From Flavobacterium humidisoli (GTDB lineage Bacteria > Bacteroidota > Bacteroidia > Flavobacteriales > Flavobacteriaceae), in assembly GCF_023272795.1 (NCBI RefSeq), contig NZ_CP096829.1, positions 4,898,001 to 4,962,000 on the forward strand: a stretch of DNA of 64,000 nt, written 5' to 3'. Positions 18,834 to 25,750 of this stretch are shown piece by piece. The notes beneath the pieces were generated by a model. It saw only the letters and a program-made list of their open reading frames with translations, was not told where the DNA came from and did not search any database. Both the position numbers and the translations under genes were made by a program. How positions within the stretch are numbered: position 1 is the stretch's first letter; each line of letters begins with the position of its first letter.

Positions 18834-19820
18834 ATGAAGAATGAAGGAAAATATACCAATGATCTAAAAGGAAAAACAGTTGTTATAACGGGTGCAAGCA
18901 GTGGTGTTGGCCGTGCAGCCGCAGAAGCTTTTGCTCATGAAGGATGCAATTTAGTTCTAGCAGCCAGAGGTTGGAAAGGTATTAATGAAGTTGTAGAATT
19001 TTGCCGAGCATTAAATGTTCCTGTTGTGGGTGTTTCGGCAGATACTTCTATAGCCAAAGATGTAGAGAAAGTTGCCACAGAAGCCCTCGCTATGAGCGGT
19101 AAAATCGATATCTGGATCAATAATGCCGGAGTGATGGCAAGTGGAAAATTTGAAGAAATTCCGTTAGAAATTCATCAGCAGGTTATAAAAACCAATTTAT
19201 TTGGATATATGCATGGAGCTTATAACGCAATCAAAATTTTTAAAAATCAAAATCACGGTATTTTAATTAATAATATATCAATTGGTGGTTTTATGCCCGC
19301 GCCTTACAGTGCTGTATATTCTGCATCAAAATTTGGTATTAAAGGTATGATGGAATGTTTGCAGGGAGAAATTTCTAATCGCAGACATATTCATGTTTGC
19401 AATCTCTATCCTCAATTACAAAATTCTACAGGAAATCTTCACTCTGCTAAGTATTCGGGTTTTGAAATCAAAATTCCTTTTATTGCTTCTGATCCCCGCG
19501 AAACTGCGGCTAAAATGGTTTATTTGGCAAAACATCCTAAAAAAGATTTGTTTCCTGATTTTAAAGCAGCCGCAATTACTACTACCTATAAATTGTTTCC
19601 AAAATTAATTAGTAATACAGCATCGACAGCACTTCGTCTAAAAATGAAACTCAACCAAAATAAGGAAAACAATCCTGGAAATGTGCTTACCAATTCGAAA
19701 GAGCCATTACGAGTTTACGGGAAACTGCCTTCAAAAACAGATTCTAATTTTGCTAAAACTGCAATTATGGGATTAGGCATCGCAGCCGCTTTATTTTTAG
19801 TTCTTAAAAAATCTTCTTAA
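18834..19820 (+). CDS. SDR family oxidoreductase with C-terminal membrane anchor (328 aa)
   Basis: NAD(P)-dependent short-chain dehydrogenase. The Rossmann cofactor motif TGASSGVG is at residues 19-26 and NNAG at 96-99. The catalytic triad is Ser149, Tyr162 and Lys166 (YSASK). The substrate is unknown. It is longer than the classical 250 aa. The extra C-terminal part carries a basic stretch and a final hydrophobic helix (about 305-323, IMGLGIAAALFLVL) before KKSS, so I infer a tail anchor in the inner membrane. It is followed after 76 nt by the TetR regulator on the same strand, although TetR has its own promoter and operator. Confidence 0.85.
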   Translation: MKNEGKYTNDLKGKTVVITGASSGVGRAAAEAFAHEGCNLVLAARGWKGINEVVEFCRALNVPVVGVSADTSIAKDVEKVATEALAMSGKIDIWINNAGVMASGKFEEIPLEIHQQVIKTNLFGYMHGAYNAIKIFKNQNHGILINNISIGGFMPAPYSAVYSASKFGIKGMMECLQGEISNRRHIHVCNLYPQLQNSTGNLHSAKYSGFEIKIPFIASDPRETAAKMVYLAKHPKKDLFPDFKAAAITTTYKLFPKLISNTASTALRLKMKLNQNKENNPGNVLTNSKEPLRVYGKLPSKTDSNFAKTAIMGLGIAAALFLVLKKSS

Positions 19821-19862
19821 AGGATACTATTAAAAAAAATTGCCTGAATCATTATTTTTATA

Positions 19863-19887
19863 TAATTTTGTATCGATCGTTACAAAA
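19863..19887 (+). promoter_or_regulatory. TetR promoter overlapped by a palindromic operator
   Basis: TAATTTTG (19863-19870) is an exact TAnnTTTG box. It overlaps a 22-nt near-palindrome (19866-19887) with core TGTATCGATCGTTACA. The dyad sits on the promoter and 9 nt before the TetR ATG, as expected for autorepression. A close copy lies before the next SDR gene. Confidence 0.75.
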
Positions 19888-19896
19888 TAAAATCAA

Positions 19897-20478
19897 ATGA
19901 GAGGCAGACCCACAATCTATGAAGATTCTAATATCATAAAAAAGGCTCAGGAAGTTTTTTGGCAAAAAGGCTACAGTGCAACCTCTTTAAGCGATTTGCA
20001 AAAAGCAACTGGAGCTGGAGCCGGGAGTTTCTACAATACTTTTAAAGGCGGAAAAAAAGAAGTTTTTAAAAAAGCTATTGAAGAACGCAGATTAGCTTTT
20101 GATGCTTTTAAAAATCAACTTGCTAAAAGTGATTCGCCTTTAGAATTAATTAAAGATTTTTTTAGAAGTATAGCAGAAGCTGACGCAGATGAACATCTGA
20201 AGGGATGTATTATCGCCAATACAATCGTCGAAATGGCTTATATAGATGAAGATCTGGAAGCAAATGCTGTACAGATTTTAAAAGAAGTCGAACAGATGTT
20301 TACAGCAACCATAAAAACCGAACAAATTAAAGGAAACATAAAATCTAAAACTGCTCCTGAGATTCTGGGAAAATACCTCATCACGTTTTGGTGCGGACTT
20401 AATACGCTCCGCAGAATGTATCCTGACAAGAAAATATTAAAAGATCAGATCGAAATGCAATTAGCTGTCATCAGCTAA
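19897..20478 (+). CDS. TetR/AcrR-family transcriptional repressor (193 aa)
   Basis: One-component repressor. The N-terminal helix-turn-helix covers residues 8-55 (IIKKAQEVFWQKGYSATSLS, then DLQKATGAGAGSFYNTF), with the usual FYNTF-GKKEVF continuation. Residues 60-193 form the helical ligand-binding and dimerisation domain (ADEHLKGCIIANTIVEMA). Length is normal for the family. A palindromic operator overlaps its own promoter, and a close copy precedes the SDR gene 50 nt downstream. I therefore infer that it represses itself and that SDR until a ligand, possibly the SDR substrate, binds. Confidence 0.9.
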   Translation: MRGRPTIYEDSNIIKKAQEVFWQKGYSATSLSDLQKATGAGAGSFYNTFKGGKKEVFKKAIEERRLAFDAFKNQLAKSDSPLELIKDFFRSIAEADADEHLKGCIIANTIVEMAYIDEDLEANAVQILKEVEQMFTATIKTEQIKGNIKSKTAPEILGKYLITFWCGLNTLRRMYPDKKILKDQIEMQLAVIS

Positions 20479-20491
20479 TTTTTTTGACTAT

Positions 20492-20513
20492 TTATGTATC
20501 AATCATTACAAAA
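20492..20513 (+). promoter_or_regulatory. Second TetR-type operator, before the SDR gene
   Basis: Core TGTATCAATCATTACA (20495-20510) matches the TetR operator core at 19869-19884 in 14 of 16 positions. Across the 22-nt site 19 positions agree. It ends 15 nt before the SDR ATG at 20529. Dyad symmetry is confined to the outer TGTA/TACA arms. Confidence 0.7.
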
Positions 20514-20528
20514 TTAAATATTAAAAAA

Positions 20529-21320
20529 ATGGATTTAAAATTAGAAGGTAAAAAAGCTTTCATCAGTGGATCGACTCAAGGAATTGGTTTTGCTATTGCA
20601 CAACAATTATTAAATGAAAAAGCAGAAGTAATCATCAACGGAAGAGGTGAAGAAAAAACAAATCTGGCGGTCCAAAAATTGAAAACTGAATTTCCTAACT
20701 GTAAAGTATCTGGAATCGCAGCAGATTTTAGCAAAAAGGATCAAATAGATGCGCTATTAGGCCAATTAAATAACATTGATATTTTAATTAATAATATTGG
20801 CATATTCGATCTAAAAAACTTCGAAGAAATTGAAGATGAAGATTGGTATAAAATATTTGAAATTAATGTGATGAGTTCTGTTCGTCTTTCTAAGAAACTT
20901 TTACCACAAATGCTAGAAAAGAAATCAGGAAGAATTATTTTTATAAGCAGTGAATCTGGAGTTAACATTCCAGGAAATATGATTCATTATGGAATGACTA
21001 AAGCAGCAATGACTGCTGTGAGCAATGGCTTATCAAAACTAACCATTGGAACTGAGGTAACCGTAAATACCATTCTAGGCGGACCCACTTATTCTGATGG
21101 TGTTGCGACTACTATAGAACATATAGCATCCCTGCAGAATATTGAAGTGGAACAAATGAAAAATAGCATTGTACAGCAAACCAATCCGCATTCTTTATTG
21201 CAGCGTTTTATAAATCCATCTGAAATTGCCTCCCTTGCCGCTTATCTCGCAAGTCCTCTTTCTCTGGCAACAAATGGAGCTTCTCTACGAGCAGATGGTG
21301 GTGTTTTAAAAACCGTTTAA
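20529..21320 (+). CDS. SDR family oxidoreductase (263 aa)
   Basis: Classical NAD(P)-dependent short-chain dehydrogenase in the cytoplasm. The glycine motif GSTQGIG is at residues 14-20 and NNIG at 88-91. The catalytic residues are Ser141, Tyr154 and Lys158 (YGMTK). The C-terminus NGASLRADGGV is typical of the classical SDR fold. The start at 20529 is chosen over an upstream in-frame start at 20484, because the earlier codons would run through the operator-like dyad and the protein then starts at the canonical MDLKLEGKKAFISG. It is paired with the TetR gene and probably controlled by it. The substrate is unknown. Confidence 0.88.
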   Translation: MDLKLEGKKAFISGSTQGIGFAIAQQLLNEKAEVIINGRGEEKTNLAVQKLKTEFPNCKVSGIAADFSKKDQIDALLGQLNNIDILINNIGIFDLKNFEEIEDEDWYKIFEINVMSSVRLSKKLLPQMLEKKSGRIIFISSESGVNIPGNMIHYGMTKAAMTAVSNGLSKLTIGTEVTVNTILGGPTYSDGVATTIEHIASLQNIEVEQMKNSIVQQTNPHSLLQRFINPSEIASLAAYLASPLSLATNGASLRADGGVLKTV

Positions 21321-21329
21321 TAGAAATTT

Positions 21330-21360
21330 AAAAAGCCAGAACTTATTGTTCTGGCTTTTT
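21330..21360. terminator. Bidirectional terminator between convergent genes
   Basis: AAAAAGCCAGAAC (21330-21342) and GTTCTGGCTTTTT (21348-21360) form a perfect 13-bp stem with a 5-nt loop. It lies between the stop codons of the SDR gene (plus) and the VOC gene (minus). Confidence 0.9.
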
Positions 21361-21384
21361 AAAACTTTCAAAATCAATTAAAAG

Positions 21385-22392
21385 TTATTCTTTTTGGTCC
21401 ACAAAAACATACAGTTTCTGAACTTTACCATTTTCGATCACAAACAAATCCATACCGCTTACAATAGATGGTTTTACTTTTGAACCAAACTGCCAATACA
21501 AACGAACTATATTATGATTGGTTTCAACAGATTGGGCTGTAAATCTAAAATCAGGATTTTTAGTTTGAAGTTCTACGATGAATTTATTGATATCCTCAAT
21601 TCCTTCGGCAATAAAATGACGGTCAACCATTTCAACATTAACCGCATAAACTTGATTTAATAAAGCTTTGCGTTTCACCTCATCTTTTTCATTCCAGATT
21701 TTAAGATGGTTTTCTACTACTGCCGTGTTCTTTTTAGAATCGAAATCATCAGCAGAAACTTTTTTCATTACTTCATTTTTTGGAGACCATAATATCGTTT
21801 TTGGATTCGTTTTTTCATATCCTTTCCCATTAGGATAAGAAACCAATTCCATTTTAGATCCCCAAGGCGTTTCAAAATAAACCCAAGTTTCTCCTGCTGT
21901 ATCACCAGAAGTCATTGTAAAAGGTTCTCCTATCATTTTTACACCTTTACTTTTCAAATATTGCACAGATGCATTGATATCTTTTACATAAAATGCAATA
22001 TGAGATGCTCCAATATCTTCTGTATTAGGGTGTGTTTTGCTTCCTTTATTGTCTGCATATTCAAACACTTCTATACTTGCTCCGTTTCCTGCATTGATCA
22101 TTTTTATGGTAACGGCTCCAGTATTTGGATTAATGTGATTTAGTTTTTTCCAATCAGCGTCAAGCGGAATTGGTCCTAATTGAGTTACAGGTGTAAAACC
22201 CAGAACATCATTAAAAAATGTAACGGCTTTATTAAGATCAGGAACATTGATTCCGACATGATCGATTCCGACGATTCCTGCACTAGTTTGTGCAACTGTT
22301 TTTTCTGAAGCAGAAAAGAGTATTAATAAATTAAGCATTGTGGCTGCTGAAGTTTGCACTTTTTTATTTGATTTTTTATGCGTTGTTTTCAT
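21385..22392 (-). CDS. Exported VOC-domain protein fused to an NTF2/SnoaL-like domain (335 aa)
   Basis: A signal-peptide-like N-terminus (about residues 10-35) ends TVAQ, so the protein is probably periplasmic. Residues 40-185 form a vicinal-oxygen-chelate (glyoxalase/dioxygenase-like) domain with two beta-alpha-beta-beta-beta halves (GIDHVGINVPDLNKAVTFF and SHIAFYVKDINASVQYLKSK). Residues 215-335 resemble an NTF2/SnoaL-like domain (NHLKIWNEKDEVKRKALLNQ, then IVRLYWQFGS). The ATG at 22392 is preferred because the upstream in-frame start at 22404 is a TTG. The gene lies 51 nt downstream of an SDR gene on the same strand and is probably in its operon. I infer small-molecule conversion; the substrate is unknown. 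Confidence 0.78.
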   Translation of the reverse strand: MKTTHKKSNKKVQTSAATMLNLLILFSASEKTVAQTSAGIVGIDHVGINVPDLNKAVTFFNDVLGFTPVTQLGPIPLDADWKKLNHINPNTGAVTIKMINAGNGASIEVFEYADNKGSKTHPNTEDIGASHIAFYVKDINASVQYLKSKGVKMIGEPFTMTSGDTAGETWVYFETPWGSKMELVSYPNGKGYEKTNPKTILWSPKNEVMKKVSADDFDSKKNTAVVENHLKIWNEKDEVKRKALLNQVYAVNVEMVDRHFIAEGIEDINKFIVELQTKNPDFRFTAQSVETNHNIVRLYWQFGSKVKPSIVSGMDLFVIENGKVQKLYVFVDQKE

Positions 22393-22443
22393 GATTATTT
22401 TCAATCTTAAGTAAATTATTAAAATGTGTTTTAAAGGAGGGAA

Positions 22444-23301
22444 TTAATTGGTGTAAGCTGCGACCCATTTTGCTTTAATATTGGCGCGGGCTTCTATAAA
22501 TTCTTTATCGGTTCCTTGAGCAATGGCATCTAGTGGAAAACGAAGCGGTCTCTCTCCTTTTTTCATACTTACCAATTCTAGAATACCATCGGCAATGGTC
22601 TGCGGATTCATATCAAACTGAGCCATTTTTCCAAATAATGCAGTGCCTAATGCGTTGAATTTTTCGGTTGCTGCTTCTCCATATTCTTCTACAATTTGTG
22701 TTTTGTCAGCGTGAATACCCGCTTTAGATCCGTTATTCATTTCTGTCGGATAAACTCCAGGCTGAATGCTTACGTTTTCAATTCCATAATCGGCAAGTTC
22801 GTCTTGCAATCCTTCTGTAAAACTTTCAACCACTAGTTTTGATGCGATATACGGAACCATAAATGGAAGTGTATGCGCGCTTGCTCCTGTTGTAATGTTA
22901 ATTACGAGTCCGTTTCTTTCTTTTCTCATCGAAGGAAGCACTGCCTGATACATGCGAAGTACGCTGTAAACGTTTACATCAAACATTTTGCGAACCTGAT
23001 CGATAGAATATCCTTCAAGCAAACCAAAACCACTTACTGCTGCATTATTGATTAAAACATCTATTTTTCCGTATTTAACTAATACTTTTTCGATTGCTTT
23101 AGTAACTGATGCATCATCTGTAACATCGATGTCTACTACTTCAATGTTTTCTATTGCTTGCAATTCTTTCGCAGCAGCGGCATTTTTATCATTTGTATTT
23201 CGCATTCCTGCAATTACGGAATGACCTGCGTTTGCTAATGTTACGGCTGTTAATTTTCCGAAGCCTGTACTTGTTCCTGTAATGAAAATTGTTTTTGACA
23301 T
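22444..23301 (-). CDS. SDR family oxidoreductase (285 aa)
   Basis: Short-chain dehydrogenase with cofactor motif GTSTGFG (residues 9-15), NNAA (85-88), and Tyr151 and Lys155 in YIASK. The position 13 residues before Tyr151, where the family usually has the catalytic Ser, is Thr138 (INITTGAS). The enzyme may still work because Thr can donate a hydroxyl, but this is unusual. It is the first gene of a probable operon with the VOC gene. An exact FNR-type dyad lies about 100 nt upstream, and a Crp/Fnr regulator gene lies beyond it on the same strand. Confidence 0.87.
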   Translation of the reverse strand: MSKTIFITGTSTGFGKLTAVTLANAGHSVIAGMRNTNDKNAAAAKELQAIENIEVVDIDVTDDASVTKAIEKVLVKYGKIDVLINNAAVSGFGLLEGYSIDQVRKMFDVNVYSVLRMYQAVLPSMRKERNGLVINITTGASAHTLPFMVPYIASKLVVESFTEGLQDELADYGIENVSIQPGVYPTEMNNGSKAGIHADKTQIVEEYGEAATEKFNALGTALFGKMAQFDMNPQTIADGILELVSMKKGERPLRFPLDAIAQGTDKEFIEARANIKAKWVAAYTN

Positions 23302-23349
23302 GATTTCTAATATTTAAATGTTTATAATGTTTGTTTCTTTTGAACATTA

Positions 23350-23357
23350 CAAAGTTG
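23350..23357 (-). promoter_or_regulatory. -7 box candidate of the SDR-VOC operon
   Basis: CAACTTTG on the minus strand differs from TAnnTTTG only in its first base. It lies 49 nt before the SDR start codon. The FNR-type dyad is centred 51.5 nt upstream of its first base. Confidence 0.4.
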
Positions 23358-23401
23358 CGATGAATGCAAAACCTGTACATTGATTAGAAATAAGTAAAAA
23401 C

Positions 23402-23415
23402 TTGATATAGATCAA
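23402..23415. promoter_or_regulatory. FNR-consensus dyad upstream of the SDR-VOC operon
   Basis: TTGATATAGATCAA is a perfect TTGAT-N4-ATCAA palindrome, the classical FNR/CRP-superfamily consensus. It lies between the terminator of the Crp/Fnr gene and the start of the SDR gene at 23301. Its centre is near -64 relative to the inferred start point, a class I activator position. Confidence 0.6.
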
Positions 23416-23439
23416 GAGTTGGAAGAAGACATAAAAAAA

Positions 23440-23456
23440 GGAGCTTTAAAAGCTCC
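23440..23456 (-). terminator. Terminator of the Crp/Fnr gene at 23465
   Basis: On the minus strand GGAGCTTT and AAAGCTCC form a compact hairpin followed by TTTTTTTAT. It starts 9 nt past the stop codon at 23465. Confidence 0.85.
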
Positions 23457-23464
23457 CTATACGT

Positions 23465-24043
23465 TTATTTCTTTGCTGTTTGTTTTCGAATACGGCTTAG
23501 CGTTTCTGGTGTCATACCCAAATACGAAGCGATCATAGTTTGAGGAATTCTCGAAGCAAAACCTGGATACTTACTTATAAAGTTCAAATACTTTTCTTCG
23601 GCCGTTAAAGTAAGTGAAGCCTGAATTCTATTTTGAGCGGCAATAAAACTTCTCTGCAGAATAGCATTTACCATATTATTAAATGCAGGAATTTCTCTGC
23701 ATAGCAATTCAAAATTCTCATGAGTAAAAAGAACAAGCTCTGTATCTTCAATAGCATCAATATTAAAACGAGACGGTTGCTGCATCATTAAACTCTCGCG
23801 ATCTCCTGTCCACCAATTTTCGATACTGAAATTATTTACATGCTCACTGCCTTTTTCATCAACGGTATAAGTTCGAACACAGCCTTTTGTAATAAAAGCA
23901 TCGTATTTCCAGACATCTCCTTCTTGAAGCAAATATTGTTTTTTACGAAGTTTTTTAATTATAGCAAATGATTGAATACGTTCCGATTCTGCCTGAGTCA
24001 GTTCTGTTTTTTCTTCTAGATACTTTTGGAATATTTCATACAT
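23465..24043 (-). CDS. Crp/Fnr-family transcriptional regulator (192 aa)
   Basis: Cytoplasmic regulator with an N-terminal cyclic-nucleotide-binding-like beta barrel (residues about 15-110, QYLLQEGDVWKYDAFITKGC, INNWWTGDRE-type core NFSIENWWTGDRES) and a C-terminal recognition helix (SYLGMTPETLSRIRK, about 168-182). The start at 24043 gives the normal length. The longer frame from 24199 would add 52 residues unlike the family, with no cNMP-fold homology. It lies between an MFS exporter gene (upstream) and the SDR-VOC operon (downstream), all on the minus strand. The FNR-type dyad before the SDR gene is a natural candidate target. The ligand is unknown. Confidence 0.87.
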   Translation of the reverse strand: MYEIFQKYLEEKTELTQAESERIQSFAIIKKLRKKQYLLQEGDVWKYDAFITKGCVRTYTVDEKGSEHVNNFSIENWWTGDRESLMMQQPSRFNIDAIEDTELVLFTHENFELLCREIPAFNNMVNAILQRSFIAAQNRIQASLTLTAEEKYLNFISKYPGFASRIPQTMIASYLGMTPETLSRIRKQTAKK

Positions 24044-24201
24044 AGCATGTAAAATTATGCAAAAGCCATTTGAAGAACAAATCTTGATTGTAAATAAAAC
24101 CGATCCTTTTAAAGAAGAATAACTTAATCCAAAACAAGTTAGATTGATAAGATAAGCTTTGATTTTTTTTAGAATTAACAACTTACTTATACGAAACAAA
24201 A

Positions 24202-25599
24202 TTACATATAGCCTCCTCCATCTGTTTTACTTAATTTTGAAAAAGTAAAGCTTGAAAAGATCGTAAAAACAGCCAATGCAATAAAAGTATATTGAAATGC
24301 TTTTGAAGCGTCTACATTGAATATTCCGTCCTGAAATAAAGAAAGCGCAAGACTCGCCACAGAAACTCCAAAACTTACTGAAAGCTGCTGCATAATAACC
24401 AACATAGTATTTCCGCCGCTCGCTGTATCTTGATCTAAATCTGAAAGCGTAATGGTGTTCATGGCAGACATTTGTATAGAGGTGAAAATTCCGTAGAATA
24501 TCATCAATAAAATATAGTATCCAATTGGGGTTTCTTTCGTTACAAATCCAAGAACAATCAAGACAATTCCTAGCAAAATGGTATTACTTATCAATACCGT
24601 CCTGTAACCAAAAAACTTTATAATATTTACCATAAAAGGTTTAACAGCAACATTGGACAAAGCAGAAGGCAACAGCAATAATCCTGATACAGATGCCGAG
24701 TAACCAAAACTGGTTTGCAGCATAAGCGGTAAAAGCAATGGCAGTCCGCCAATTCCAAGTCTGGTAATTAAACTTCCCATCAGCCCTATTTTTAAGGTTC
24801 TAATATTTAAAAGATGCAGGTCGATTATGGGTTTTTCAGTTTTTTTATAATGAATGTAATAAAAGAGAGAAAGCAGTCCGAAGAGAAACAATAAACTTAG
24901 AATTACAATCATGTGTGGTCGTCCGTTTCCAATAAGTTCTAAAACCAAAGTAATAGAAATTAGTGCCAAACTGAAATAAACCAATCCCCTAAAATCGAAT
25001 CTTCCTACTGCGTGCTTAAAATTAGGCATAATGCGATATGCCATCGAAATTCCGATTAGTCCTATTGGTATATTTATTAGAAAAATCCAATGCCAACTGA
25101 AATTATCAGATAGAAAACCTCCTAAACTTGGACCAGCAACCATTCCTAACAATCCAAATAAGGTTATAAAGTTCATTGTTTTAAGCAGTTCGTTTTTAGG
25201 GTATTGGTACAAAATAGCCAATCGGGCAATTGGCACCATCATTGAAGCACCAACCGCTTGTAAAACACGTGCCATATTAAGCGTATTCAAATCAACTGAA
25301 AGGGCACAAAACAAAGATCCCATGATAAACAGAAATACAGCAATCATAAACATTGTTCTGGTGCCAAACTTATCTGCAAGCCATCCTGAAAGCGGAATAA
25401 ACATTGCTAATGTGAGTGTGTAGGTTACAATAACCGAATCCATTTCGGTTGCCGAATATCCCATATTTTTGGCTATTGAAGGCAGCGAAGTATTAAGAAT
25501 TGTACCATCTAAAGATTGCATAAACATGGCGATTGCAGTTACCAAAGGAAGCAGATATACTGCATTTTGTTCTTTCTTTTCTTCTTTATTATTCAGCAT
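24202..25599 (-). CDS. MFS drug exporter, DHA2-like (465 aa)
   Basis: Inner-membrane major facilitator of the DHA2 (EmrB/QacA-like) type. It has MQSLDGTILNTSLPSIAKNM (motif D1-like, residues about 27-46), GWLADKFGTR (motif A) near 75-84, and PIARLAILYQY and GMVAGPSLGGFLSDNFSWHW (motif C-like) near 150-170. The hydrophobicity allows about 13-14 helices. It probably exports toxic organic compounds by proton antiport. It lies 158 nt upstream of the Crp/Fnr gene on the same strand and behind a strong terminator of the preceding cluster. Substrates cannot be read from the sequence. Confidence 0.88.
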   Translation of the reverse strand: MLNNKEEKKEQNAVYLLPLVTAIAMFMQSLDGTILNTSLPSIAKNMGYSATEMDSVIVTYTLTLAMFIPLSGWLADKFGTRTMFMIAVFLFIMGSLFCALSVDLNTLNMARVLQAVGASMMVPIARLAILYQYPKNELLKTMNFITLFGLLGMVAGPSLGGFLSDNFSWHWIFLINIPIGLIGISMAYRIMPNFKHAVGRFDFRGLVYFSLALISITLVLELIGNGRPHMIVILSLLFLFGLLSLFYYIHYKKTEKPIIDLHLLNIRTLKIGLMGSLITRLGIGGLPLLLPLMLQTSFGYSASVSGLLLLPSALSNVAVKPFMVNIIKFFGYRTVLISNTILLGIVLIVLGFVTKETPIGYYILLMIFYGIFTSIQMSAMNTITLSDLDQDTASGGNTMLVIMQQLSVSFGVSVASLALSLFQDGIFNVDASKAFQYTFIALAVFTIFSSFTFSKLSKTDGGGYM

Positions 25600-25689
25600 C
25601 TTTTAGTTTTAGATAAAAACTCGATTTGTAAGACTATGTAAATTAATAAAAAAAAGCGCTCCAAAGTGTTAAATCTGATTTTCTAAAAT

Positions 25690-25723
25690 AAAAACCCGTT
25701 TGAGAATTCTCAAACGGGTTTTT
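25690..25723 (-). terminator. Strong terminator closing the 23-kb surface cluster
   Basis: Bases 25690-25706 and 25707-25723 are perfect reverse complements (17 + 17, core ACCCGTTTGAGA), with A and T runs on the two sides. It lies 28 nt past the stop of the 1578-aa gene. Confidence 0.9.
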
Positions 25724-25750
25724 AAAATTACTTAGCGTTCTTTATAGAAT

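Noticed and set aside
24044..24199. Longer N-terminus for the Crp/Fnr protein at 23465
   Set aside because: The extra 52 residues do not resemble the family and the internal ATG at 24043 gives the standard start and length.
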